A program made the position numbers and the translations under genes. Shown here piece after piece: positions 52,743 to 59,920 of a DNA stretch of 64,000 bases. The first letter of the stretch is position 1. Every line of letters begins with the position of its first letter. The notes beneath the pieces were generated by a model, which was not told the DNA's origin, did not search any database, and was given only the letters and a program-made list of their open reading frames with translations. The stretch is from DATAES01 sp963802415 (GTDB lineage: Bacteria > Actinomycetota > Acidimicrobiia > Acidimicrobiales > JACDCH01): NCBI GenBank assembly GCA_963802415.1, contig CAWDIH010000001.1:248001-312000 (forward strand), in the 5' to 3' direction.

Positions 52743-53207
52743 ATGCTGGACGAGATTTCGACTGCCGAAGCAGGCGATCTGCTCGGCGTGTCGGCCCAGA
52801 CCGTCCGACAGTGGTGCGAGTCCGGTCGACTTCGGGCGCGGCGTGTCGGCATACGAAACGTCTGGAGAGTCGCCCGCCAGAGTGTCGAGGAATTGTCCAG
52901 CGCGCGGCAACGGCGGGGCACCGAGCTGGCACCTGGCGTCGCTGCTGATGTCCGTGCCCTGCGCGAAGCAGTCGAAGCGCTTCAGCAGCGGGCCGACGCC
53001 TCGTCCGTCCTCGTTGCCGCCGTAGAACGAGAACGGGATCGGTACCGAGCGGAGAACGCCGCACTTCATGAAGCTGCGATGCGGGTCAACGCGGCAGCGC
53101 GGGAAACCCATAGCGCCGTGCGACATCTCGCCGCCGTCCTGGAGGAGCAGTCGTCTGCTCTCGAGCAACTGCTCGCGCCGGCATCGCCGCTCGACGTCCT
53201 GCCCTGA
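52743..53207 (+). CDS. HTH (excisionase/MerR-like) protein with coiled-coil tail
   Basis: 154 residues. The N-terminal winged helix is of the HTH_17/excisionase kind: ISTAEAGDLLGVSAQTVRQW, then GRLRARRVGIRNVWRVARQS. A long Ala/Glu-rich helical tail follows (ADVRALREAVEALQQRADAS, VERERDRYRAENAALHEAA), likely a dimerising coiled coil. ATG 52743 is preferred; TTG 52725 is possible. It may be a recombination directionality factor or repressor of the island. It ends one base before the convergent RuvC-fold gene. Confidence 0.7.
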   Translation: MLDEISTAEAGDLLGVSAQTVRQWCESGRLRARRVGIRNVWRVARQSVEELSSARQRRGTELAPGVAADVRALREAVEALQQRADASSVLVAAVERERDRYRAENAALHEAAMRVNAAARETHSAVRHLAAVLEEQSSALEQLLAPASPLDVLP

Positions 53208-53208
53208 T

Positions 53209-53637
53209 CTACGCAAGGCCGACGATGGCCGCGGCGGCTGCCTCGAGAGGAGCGGTGGGAAGGGACGCGGCGGCGTGGTCGTCGAGGCCGGCCTTGTCGT
53301 ATCCCGCCATTGCGGCGAGGTCCTTTCCTGGCACGACTGTGACTGACCGCACCTCGTCCATGGCTGCCGCGACTAAGGCTCCCTCCGCGAGGAGGCGGAG
53401 CCGGGGACCCTCCTTATTCGACGGCTTGGGGGGGACGTCGGCGCGGCGCACCACGACGCGATCTGGCTTCAACCCGCTCAACCGTGACCGCAGGCCAGTC
53501 GCTAGGTCGTGCAGCTGCTCAGGGAGTGTGTCGTTGGAACTTGTGAGGTCAAACGCCTCGACGAAAGTTGGCGCTGAAGTCGTTCCCTCGACGAGGACAC
53601 AGCGCGCGGTCGGGCGGCCCTTCGTCGACAGGTTCAC
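53209..53637 (-). CDS. RuvC-fold (RNase H-like) protein
   Basis: 142 residues from GTG 53637. The order strand VNLSTKGRPTARCVLVEG, DLATGLRSRLSGLKPDRVVV with R-R, then LLAEGALVAAAMDEVRSVTVVPGKDL and the C-terminal EAAAAAIVGL resembles RuvC/YqgF-like resolvase folds. The first catalytic acid expected in strand 1 is not clear, so nuclease activity is doubtful. It shares a 43-base divergent promoter gap with the kinase gene. Its role in the island is unknown, perhaps DNA structure binding. Confidence 0.5.
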   Translation of the reverse strand: MNLSTKGRPTARCVLVEGTTSAPTFVEAFDLTSSNDTLPEQLHDLATGLRSRLSGLKPDRVVVRRADVPPKPSNKEGPRLRLLAEGALVAAAMDEVRSVTVVPGKDLAAMAGYDKAGLDDHAAASLPTAPLEAAAAAIVGLA

Positions 53638-53680
53638 GGCTATCCCGAGTGCGCGAATCGCGCGACCGTAACGTCGAAAC

Positions 53681-54700
53681 GTGGTACTCGTTGCCGGAGC
53701 CATCATCGACGGTCGCTACGTTGTCCGGTCGTTTCTTGGCAGCGGGAGCTATGGCGAGGTCTACGAGGTCCTCGACAGTCACCAGGGCGGCGTGTTTGCC
53801 CTCAAGCTCTTCACGCCGATGCCCGGCGCTCCGCCGTGGCACGAGGCACATGTCCTCACGCACCTTGAGAGCGATTACATCCTCCCAGTCCGCAACGCGG
53901 ACATCGCCGCGGGCGTGCCATACCTCGTTACGGAGCTTGCGACGCACGGAACCGCGGAGCACGGGTTCGCGCCGCTCGGGGTCGAGCCTGACACAGCTGT
54001 GCGCTGGATCAGGGCCGCGTGCCGGGGCGCAACGCGCACTCACGACGCCGGTCTTCTCCATCGCGACATTAAACCCGGCAACCTCTTCAGGACGGCGACG
54101 GGTGACGTGGTGCTCGGTGACTTCGGCCTCGCCGTCCTGATGAATTCGGCCTGTCAGGGCCCGCCGAACGGCACTCCGGTCACGGTCGCACCCGAAGTCG
54201 CCGCTGGCGGACCTACCACCGTTGCAAGCGACGTCTACTCACTTGGCGCCACGCTGTACGCCCTACTCGCCGGCCGCTACGGACACAACGAGCCCACCGC
54301 CGCAGCCTGCCTCGCCGCAGTCGCCGTTGGGCCTCCGCCGTCCCTGCGTGACCTCGCACCTCACGTTTCCTTGGGGCTCGCACAGCGAGTGGAGAGGGCT
54401 ATGGCGCGCAACGCTGCTGATCGATACCCGACACCCGCAGCGCTTGACGCCGCACTTGGCCAGCTCACCGCAGCGACGCGTCGGTGGCGGCGCACTGACG
54501 AGCATGGTCACCATGCTTGTTGGCGCGGGTCGGGTCATGGCGCAGACGTGACGGTGTGCGTCTTGCCAGTCGGGCCGCGGTTTGCGGTCGAGGCTCGGTA
54601 CCAGCCGAGCGGCAAGGCGCTGCCAGGCGCTGCCCAGCCCGCGGTACCCGTGAGCCAACTACCGCGCCGTGTGCGAGCGGCGATCGCTGCCGCCAGTTGA
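53681..54700 (+). CDS. Serine/threonine protein kinase (Hanks type)
   Basis: 339 residues. All main kinase motifs are present: the glycine loop GSGSYGEVYEV, Lys in GVFALKLF, the catalytic loop LLHRDIKPGNL, DFGLAVL and APEVAAG, with SDVYSLGATLYALLAG following. The kinase domain ends near residue 260. The rest carries a His-rich patch (EHGHHACWRGSGHG) and a basic tail, and has no membrane segment or PASTA repeats. It is therefore a soluble kinase, not a cell-wall sensor. Kinases of this kind occur in anti-phage systems; its location in an island beside the Ubl operon makes that plausible. Confidence 0.88.
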   Translation: MVLVAGAIIDGRYVVRSFLGSGSYGEVYEVLDSHQGGVFALKLFTPMPGAPPWHEAHVLTHLESDYILPVRNADIAAGVPYLVTELATHGTAEHGFAPLGVEPDTAVRWIRAACRGATRTHDAGLLHRDIKPGNLFRTATGDVVLGDFGLAVLMNSACQGPPNGTPVTVAPEVAAGGPTTVASDVYSLGATLYALLAGRYGHNEPTAAACLAAVAVGPPPSLRDLAPHVSLGLAQRVERAMARNAADRYPTPAALDAALGQLTAATRRWRRTDEHGHHACWRGSGHGADVTVCVLPVGPRFAVEARYQPSGKALPGAAQPAVPVSQLPRRVRAAIAAAS

Positions 54701-54726
54701 CAGCGCCGCCGCTCAGGCAGAAGGAA

Positions 54727-55971
54727 CTAGCCGACCTGCTGGAAGCGTCGCAGCGACGTGCCCTTGGCCGAGGGCGTGAACAGCGCGATCAGCGCGTACG
54801 GAGTTACGACGGTCTCGACGTTCATCTCGACGAACGTCGCGGACAGATCGACGGCGAAGAAGCTTGCGACACCGAATGAGGATGCCGCATCACGCGAGGC
54901 GGCACGGGCTTCCTGAGGCAACGGAGCCGTCGCCCATCCGAACCGAGCCTGAAACGTCGGTGAGCAGTACACGTGATAAGGACCGACACCGCCGCTGCGG
55001 CCACGGAACCGGATCGCCATTGCGGCGTCCTGCCGTGTCTCCTCGGTCATACGTCGGCAAGTCGCCTGTAGCGAGATCTCGTACTTGGCGCTCAGTCCCG
55101 ACAACAGCGAGATGCTCAGGGGCGAGTCGTCCGCCTCACTGCGGAGCGCATCCCCTTGGGCAAGAAGCTCGATAGCTGCTTGATTCGCTTCCCTCTCGAA
55201 GCGGATGCGAACGTCATCCCTCAGGCGCTTGTCGTCGTCGAGGTAGGCGAGTTCACGCTGCCATGGCAGGAGGTCGTGCCCGATCTCATGTGCAGTCACG
55301 AACCTCCTCCGCAACTCGTGCAGATCTGGCTGCACCCAAATCTCGCGGGCGCGCCGGTGCAGCACTCCTTGGAGGAGGTGATAGACGCGGTCGACCAGCG
55401 GCCCGAACAGGTTGCGCAGGCGGCGCTTCTCGACCTCATCGAGTGTTATCTCACCTGCGGCTACCAGTCGGGCTACGTCCATGACCTGAGCCAGCGGTGT
55501 CGGCACGTCGCCGAGGGCATCCGATCGACGTAGCAGCAGGAGCACTTGCGCCCGGATCGCCTTCCGCTCCTGAGCGGTGAGATGACTGTCAAGGCGCTCT
55601 GCCTCGGCTCCAAATGTTGAGCGCCTCGAGCGAATGACGTCGATCACCGCGCGGATGGCTTCGAGCTCCTCGCCGGTGACGTCGTCGCCGAGGTACTTGA
55701 GGGCGATCGCCTGGTTGGGGCTGAGGTCGCTCGCGGCCTCCTCGACGTATCCCGCCCACTGCATCAAGACGGAGAAGGGGACGTCGTAGCCCGCGGCGAC
55801 CTTATGGAGCATCGACGGAGCCGGCTCGGCCACGTCGCCACGTTCGAGCTGAGACAAGTAACCGTGGTTCACCCCTGCCTTCGCCGCCACTTCCCGAAGG
55901 CTCCAGCCGCGCGACTCCCTCAGCTCGCGGAGGCGATCGCCAAGACCCGACGGCCTCTGTCGACGCGGCAC
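54727..55971 (-). CDS. XRE-family HTH regulator fused to ImmA/IrrE metallopeptidase
   Basis: 414 residues from GTG 55971. The HTH (LRELRESRGWSLREVAAKAG, VNHGYLSQLERGD) binds DNA. A helical linker is followed by an M78 zinc-peptidase domain with HEIGH in FVTAHEIGHDLLPW and the downstream acidic helix FEREANQAAIELLAQG. ImmA/IrrE-type proteins cleave repressors after damage signals. Fusion to HTH makes a self-regulating switch. It is divergent from the Ubl operon with three inverted repeats in between, so it most likely represses that operon until activated. Confidence 0.92.
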   Translation of the reverse strand: MPRRQRPSGLGDRLRELRESRGWSLREVAAKAGVNHGYLSQLERGDVAEPAPSMLHKVAAGYDVPFSVLMQWAGYVEEAASDLSPNQAIALKYLGDDVTGEELEAIRAVIDVIRSRRSTFGAEAERLDSHLTAQERKAIRAQVLLLLRRSDALGDVPTPLAQVMDVARLVAAGEITLDEVEKRRLRNLFGPLVDRVYHLLQGVLHRRAREIWVQPDLHELRRRFVTAHEIGHDLLPWQRELAYLDDDKRLRDDVRIRFEREANQAAIELLAQGDALRSEADDSPLSISLLSGLSAKYEISLQATCRRMTEETRQDAAMAIRFRGRSGGVGPYHVYCSPTFQARFGWATAPLPQEARAASRDAASSFGVASFFAVDLSATFVEMNVETVVTPYALIALFTPSAKGTSLRRFQQVG

Positions 55972-55980
55972 GCCGTCATT

Positions 55981-56052
55981 GTCTCACGGCGCGGATGAGA
56001 CCTACACCACCATGGTCATGGTGTAGACCGTAGACAGATTGGTTAGAATCTG
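55981..56052. promoter_or_regulatory. Divergent control region with three inverted repeats
   Basis: Between the XRE-IrrE gene and the Ubl gene are GTCTCA-N9-TGAGAC (55981-56001), CTACACCA-N9-TGGTGTAG (56002-56026) and CAGATT-N6-AATCTG (56035-56052). All arms are perfect. A TAGAAT box (56044-56049) inside the last repeat is a likely -10 toward the Ubl operon. The first two repeats lie toward the regulator start. The middle one is the best operator candidate. Confidence 0.6.
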
Positions 56053-56094
56053 TATCACCACGTAGGGAGATGCCAAGGCGAAGGAGGACCCCCA

Positions 56095-56349
56095 ATGTCC
56101 GAACCCACCCCCATCCGCCGGCCCAAGACCGTGAACTTCAGCATCGACGGCCGGTCGTTCAGCACCGACGACGCGCACCAGACCGCCTCGGCTCTCCTGA
56201 CGCTCGCCGGGCTCGACCCGAGCGGTTACGACCTCGGGGAGATCCGACCCGGCAATCCCGAGCCCAAGCGGTTCAAGGACGACCAACCCGTCCACATCCA
56301 AGATGGGGATCGCTTCGTCTCCATCCGCGAGCGGGCCGAGGTCGCCTGA
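56095..56349 (+). CDS. Single-domain ubiquitin-like protein (multiubiquitin family)
   Basis: 84 residues from ATG 56095, preceded by GAAGGAGG. After a basic PTPIRRPKT segment the beta-grasp pattern appears: VNFSIDGRSFSTDDAHQTAS, then a helix ALLTLAGLDPSGYDLGEIRP and final strands VHIQDGDRFVSIRERAEV. This is the arrangement of the bacterial multiubiquitin-type domain, here in one copy. Typical conjugated Ubls end in Gly; this one ends in Glu-Val-Ala with no Gly in the last nine residues. It is followed in the operon by an E2-like and a JAB-E1 protein. Confidence 0.82.
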   Translation: MSEPTPIRRPKTVNFSIDGRSFSTDDAHQTASALLTLAGLDPSGYDLGEIRPGNPEPKRFKDDQPVHIQDGDRFVSIRERAEVA

Positions 56350-56357
56350 ACGTGACC

Positions 56358-56714
56358 ATGGAGTCGGACACCGGTCTCGACGGCTTCCTGGCGGGCCTGC
56401 GCCGATGCGGACTCGAGCCTGTCGTCGAGGCCGGTGTCGTCACCTTCGTCGTCGAACCGTTCTCCGGCGCGCGGACAGGCATGCCGGTCGAGACGGGCGT
56501 AGACGTCGGCGAGCTCGCCATCTGGCCAGCCGCACCTCCACATTGGGTGCACTTCCCTTCCGACGCGCGCTTCGTGCACAGCAACACACAGCCGTCCAGC
56601 AAGCCGGGCTGGACAAAGCACTCGCGCCAGATCAGTCGGTGGGGCAACGCGGCCGCGCCCGCGCAGGCGTGGGTTGCTCACGCCCGATCCGTGGCAGGCG
56701 AGGCGACAGCGTGA
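56358..56714 (+). CDS. E2/UBC-fold protein (prokaryotic E2 family E-like)
   Basis: 118 residues from ATG 56358 (GTG 56352 is an alternative). An N-terminal helix LDGFLAGLRRCGLEPVVEAG, strand VVTFVVEPFSGARTGMPVE, the PPHWVHFP turn typical of E2 folds, and SRQISRW with a C-terminal helix match E2-like proteins of ubiquitin-type bacterial operons. The only Cys (residue 17) is in the first helix. No Cys follows the PPHW turn where the catalytic one should be. It is therefore probably an inactive E2-like adaptor, or one using another chemistry. It overlaps the next gene (GTGA). Confidence 0.72.
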   Translation: MESDTGLDGFLAGLRRCGLEPVVEAGVVTFVVEPFSGARTGMPVETGVDVGELAIWPAAPPHWVHFPSDARFVHSNTQPSSKPGWTKHSRQISRWGNAAAPAQAWVAHARSVAGEATA

Positions 56715-58204
56715 GGCACGCAGTCGCCATGACCGGAGCCGCCCAGGATGCGCTCCGACGACACCTCCTACGTCACGATGGCCAAGAGGATGTGTGCCTC
56801 GCGACATACCGGCCGTCTACGGGCGTCCACCGTCGGTCCGCCGTCCTCCGCACCATCGAGCTGCCGCGGGTGGACGAACGGGCGGTCCACGGAAACGCGT
56901 CGTTCACCGGGGAGTACGTACTGCGGGTCGCATCAACCGCCGCAGCCGACAAGTGTGGCGTCGCCGTCCTTCACTCGCACCCCGGTGCGCGCGGGTGGCA
57001 AAGGATGAGCGGCCCCGACGCCGATGCAGAACGCTCCTTCGCATACCTCGCCCACGAGATGACTGGCCTACCTCTGGTCGGGATGACACTCGCGGGCGCC
57101 GATGGTCGGTGGTCCGCCAGGACCTGGGCATCCGACGACGCGCCGTTCGAGTGCGAGAGCGTCCGGGTGATCGACGACACCCTCTCGGTGTCGTGGAACG
57201 ACTTGCTGCGGCCTGCGCCGGAACTGCAGGACAGCCAAGTACGTACGACGTCCGGTTGGGGACCAAGGGTTCAAGCCGATCTCGCTCGACTCCGAGTGCT
57301 GGTCGTGGGTGCGGGCAGCGTCGGCCTCGAGGTGGCGTTGAGACTCGCGGCGTCCGGAGTCGAACACGTCGCAGTCATGGACTACGACACGGTTGAGATC
57401 ATCAACCTCGATCGTCTCATCGGTGCGACGCGCCTCGACGCGCTGCTACACCGCGCCAAGGTCGAGGTCGCCAAACGGCTTCTGCTTCGGTCAGCGACGG
57501 CACTGAGGCCTGACATTCACACCTTCGACCTCAGCGTGTGCGAGCCAGCAGGGCACTCCGCAGCGCTCGACTATGACCTCATCTTCAGTTGCGTCGACCG
57601 ACCGTGGCCGCGAGCCGTGCTCAACATGTTGGCCTACGCAGACCTCATCCCCGTCATCGACGGCGGTCTTCATATCGATGCGTTTGCGGACGGCGGGATG
57701 CGCAACGCGACATGGCGGTCGCACGTCATCCGTTCGGGCCGACCGTGTCTCTCTTGCAACTGCCAGCTCGAGCTGGGCGAAGTGGCGGCCGACCGAGAAG
57801 GACTCCTCGACGACCCCGCCTACATCCGTGGCCTCACGGCCGACGCCCCGGGGCGGCAAAACGTGGCGACCCTCGCCTCAAGCGTTGTCGCGGGCTTGCT
57901 CAGCCAGTTCGTGAGCTTCGTCGCTGAGCCCGGCGGGCTCGGAGAGCCGGGAGCGCTGCAGTACGTGCTCTCGACGCACTCGCTCATGCACCTGGACGTC
58001 GCCACCCAGAGCAACTGCTACTTCGAGAAGAGCATCTCGGCCGGCGACCAGCGGCTCGACCTGACGGGACCGCATGGGAAAGCCGACGAGGAGCGCCACC
58101 TCCGTCAGGCGCGACAGCGGCGCGCGATGGTTCGCTGCGTGCGGCAGGTCGACCGCGCTATTGAAGGAGTCCGTCAACTTCTTGAACGAGCCCTCCAGGC
58201 GTGA
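56711..58204 (+). CDS. JAB metallopeptidase - E1 (ThiF) fusion
   Basis: 497 residues. GTG 56711 overlaps the stop of the E2 gene. The N-terminal third is a JAMM/JAB isopeptidase domain: Glu26, H88-S-H90-P and S100-G-P-D103 fit the E...HxHP...SxxD zinc site. From about residue 195 a ThiF/E1 domain follows with VLVVGAGSVGLEVALRLA, DYDTVEIINLDR and the NLDRL-Arg-Lys pattern that binds ATP and adenylates Ubl C-termini. A Cys cluster, RPCLSCNCQL (about 345-350), may be the catalytic or metal site. One protein could thus both trim and activate the Ubl. Confidence 0.9.
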   Translation: MRHAVAMTGAAQDALRRHLLRHDGQEDVCLATYRPSTGVHRRSAVLRTIELPRVDERAVHGNASFTGEYVLRVASTAAADKCGVAVLHSHPGARGWQRMSGPDADAERSFAYLAHEMTGLPLVGMTLAGADGRWSARTWASDDAPFECESVRVIDDTLSVSWNDLLRPAPELQDSQVRTTSGWGPRVQADLARLRVLVVGAGSVGLEVALRLAASGVEHVAVMDYDTVEIINLDRLIGATRLDALLHRAKVEVAKRLLLRSATALRPDIHTFDLSVCEPAGHSAALDYDLIFSCVDRPWPRAVLNMLAYADLIPVIDGGLHIDAFADGGMRNATWRSHVIRSGRPCLSCNCQLELGEVAADREGLLDDPAYIRGLTADAPGRQNVATLASSVVAGLLSQFVSFVAEPGGLGEPGALQYVLSTHSLMHLDVATQSNCYFEKSISAGDQRLDLTGPHGKADEERHLRQARQRRAMVRCVRQVDRAIEGVRQLLERALQA

Positions 58205-58232
58205 CAAGTCGATCGCGCCGAAGGAGCTCGAC

Positions 58233-58343
58233 GTGAGAAGCCCGACCCACGCTCAGGGCGGCGGCAACGACCACGGTAATGAACTACAAGACGGCAATAC
58301 TCGGTGCGCGCCCAGCCCGTTGGTCACAACTGAGATCAACTGA
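58233..58343 (+). CDS. Possible 36-residue small protein after the E1 gene
   Basis: GTG 58233 has AAGGAG seven bases upstream and a frame of 36 residues rich in Gly, Asn and polar residues (GGGNDHGNELQDG) with a single Cys. No fold or family is recognised. It lies 28 bases after the JAB-E1 stop, inside the island, so it could be the last gene of the operon. A chance ORF cannot be excluded. Confidence 0.35.
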   Translation: MRSPTHAQGGGNDHGNELQDGNTRCAPSPLVTTEIN

Positions 58344-58424
58344 ACACGACGAAGGGAGGAAGGCGAAGCCGCTGATACGCAGGTCAGCGTGGGTTCTCAG
58401 GGAGAACTTGCTGGTCGGTGGCTA

Positions 58425-58466
58425 GCGCGCTCGGAGGGACTCGAACCCCCAACCTTCTGATCCGTA
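58425..58466 (-). repeat. attR: 42-bp direct repeat matching attL
   Basis: Identical to 50689-50730 over 42 bases. On the reverse strand it gives the tRNA T-arm and acceptor strand. Beyond 58466 the similarity to the anticodon loop stops (CGAGG follows), so there is no anticodon stem partner and no 5' half here either. Confidence 0.82.
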
Positions 58467-58757
58467 CGAGGATCAGGGTGGTGGTGCATCGTGCTTGCTA
58501 GTGACGTTCGATACCCCTGGGCAGCGCAAGTAGCTCGGATCGATGCCACCTCATGACGCTCCCGGGAGGTGAGTGACGCCCGATCCGATAGAAGATCCGG
58601 TAGAAGGCACTGAGCTGTAGACAACCGGTCGCAGCCGGCTTGACGGGCCTGCGTGACCACTGATCCGGTGCCGAGGGCTCGTGCCGGGCCATCCGGTGGA
58701 GGGGAGTGGAAGCCGACGCGATGAGCCGCCGCAGCTGTCTTAGGCGTGATATCGCGG
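58467..58757. other. Gap right of attR, no gene recognised
   Basis: About 290 bases between the element and the RES toxin-antitoxin promoter. I see no tRNA, repeat or credible protein frame. If the missing 5' part of the tRNA had been retained on this side it should be here, and it is not. Confidence 0.45.
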
Positions 58758-58792
58758 TTGTGATTGCCTTGTGATCGACGCTGCCGTATCCT
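58758..58792 (+). promoter_or_regulatory. Promoter and direct-repeat operator of the toxin-antitoxin operon
   Basis: TTGCCT (58764) and TATCCT (58787-58792) are spaced 17 bases apart. ATG 58799 follows six bases after the -10, so the transcript would be leaderless. Two direct TTGTGAT repeats (58758 and 58769) are 11 bp apart, one helical turn, and overlap the -35; they may bind the antitoxin. Confidence 0.55.
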
Positions 58793-58798
58793 CGTGGT

Positions 58799-59194
58799 AT
58801 GGCAGGTGCGACGATGAGCCGACCGGAGCTTCGAGCACACGAGCAAGCCATGCGTGTGCCGTTCGAGACCGCAGTGAAGGAGTTGCGAGACCTCCTCACG
58901 CCGCGACTCGTCGCCTATATCGGCGGCGTTCGCGAGACCCGCGCCGTGCACCAGTGGGCCGAGGGGACACGCGAGGCGAAGTCGAGCGAGGTCGAGGATC
59001 GGCTGCGATTTGCGCTGCAGGTCGCTCTCCTCCTCAGCGAGCAGGACGCGCCGCGAGTCGTACAGGCGTGGTTCCAGGGGCTGAACCCTCACCTTGAGGA
59101 CCGCTCGCCGGCTCGACTGCTCCGCGACGGTGGTCTCGACGAGGTCGGTCCGCTCGTCCTCGCCGCTGCACGCGCCTTTCTCGTCGGCGGATGA
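58799..59194 (+). CDS. Antitoxin with DUF2384 (MbcA/ParS-like) domain
   Basis: 131 residues from ATG 58799. An N-terminal HTH-like segment (LRDLLTPRLVAYIGGVRETR) is followed by the DUF2384 toxin-binding domain, RVVQAWFQGLNPHLEDRSPA and ending LVLAAARAFLVGG. This ending is the hallmark of RES partner antitoxins. It overlaps the toxin start by four bases, giving the usual antitoxin-first order. It should neutralise the RES toxin and repress the promoter just upstream. Confidence 0.9.
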   Translation: MAGATMSRPELRAHEQAMRVPFETAVKELRDLLTPRLVAYIGGVRETRAVHQWAEGTREAKSSEVEDRLRFALQVALLLSEQDAPRVVQAWFQGLNPHLEDRSPARLLRDGGLDEVGPLVLAAARAFLVGG

Positions 59195-59862
59195 AGCAGG
59201 CCGACCTTCCGGCGCAAGTGTTCCGGCTCGGGCGACGGCCAGATCCGTGGGCGTGGCCGGACTGGGCGTACGCCGAGGCAGACGGCACCTTCGGCAACCG
59301 CTACGACGACCCCCAGGGGATCTACCGCGTGCTCTACGTGTCGACTCAACGCGTCGCCACGTTCGTGGAGTGCCTCGCCTACTACCGCCCTGACGTCGAG
59401 GTCATCGCCGAGCTGGAGCAGATAGCTGGTGAGGGCGGCGACGAGGAGCCTCCGACCGCAGGCGTGGTACCGGCGGAGTGGGTCGACCAGCGCTGCGTCG
59501 GATGCGGCGCTCTCGTCGGCGACTACTCGGACGTCGGCCATCACGAGTCCCTCGCTGAGCTACGAACCGCGCTAGCGGCACGCGTCGTGCACCACGGCCT
59601 CCACGACCTCGACGCCGCCACCCTCCGCCTCACGGCACCGCGGGCCTTCACCCAGGAGGTCTCCCGCTACCTCTTTGATCAGACCATCGCAGGTCACCGG
59701 CGCTGGAACGGACTCTCCTACCTGTCGAAGCACGGCGACGACCTGAGGAACTGGTCCGTGTTCGAACCGACGACGCCGGAGGTCATCGACGTCACCCACT
59801 TCATGCGTGACGACATCGATCTGGTCACCGCGCTCGCGCTGCACCATCTGCAGCTCGACTAA
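59191..59862 (+). CDS. RES-domain toxin (NAD+-degrading type)
   Basis: 223 residues. The RES core is present: VFRLGRRPDPWAWP, then GNRYDDPQGIYRVLYVS with Arg and Tyr that line the active site, and FVECLAYYRPD with the catalytic Glu. RES toxins of known type II systems degrade NAD+. The middle contains a Cys-x-x-Cys (RCVGCGALVG). It is translationally coupled to the antitoxin. Located right beside the integrative element, it may stabilise that region or guard against phage. Confidence 0.9.
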   Translation: MKQADLPAQVFRLGRRPDPWAWPDWAYAEADGTFGNRYDDPQGIYRVLYVSTQRVATFVECLAYYRPDVEVIAELEQIAGEGGDEEPPTAGVVPAEWVDQRCVGCGALVGDYSDVGHHESLAELRTALAARVVHHGLHDLDAATLRLTAPRAFTQEVSRYLFDQTIAGHRRWNGLSYLSKHGDDLRNWSVFEPTTPEVIDVTHFMRDDIDLVTALALHHLQLD

Positions 59863-59920
59863 TCGCCATCTGACCTTCCATACGCTTGACAGGGTGAGCA
59901 CGGGCAGCGCGGGGCCTACC

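Larger units (their letters stand above)
50689..58466. mobile_element. Integrative element carrying a ubiquitin-like cassette
   Basis: About 7.8 kb bounded by 42-bp perfect direct repeats that correspond to the 3' part of tRNA-Arg(ACG). A tyrosine integrase gene starts 145 bases inside the left end. No replication, transfer or capsid genes are visible, so it is a small site-specific integrated island needing help to move. Cargo in order: phosphoribosyltransferase-like, HTH, RuvC-fold, Ser/Thr kinase, XRE-ImmA/IrrE regulator, and the Ubl/E2/JAB-E1 operon. The alternating strands of the middle genes suggest separate promoters. Confidence 0.82.

Noticed and set aside
58397..59092. Reverse frame spanning attR and the antitoxin
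   Set aside because: It runs through tRNA-derived sequence and antisense to the antitoxin, with low-complexity content.
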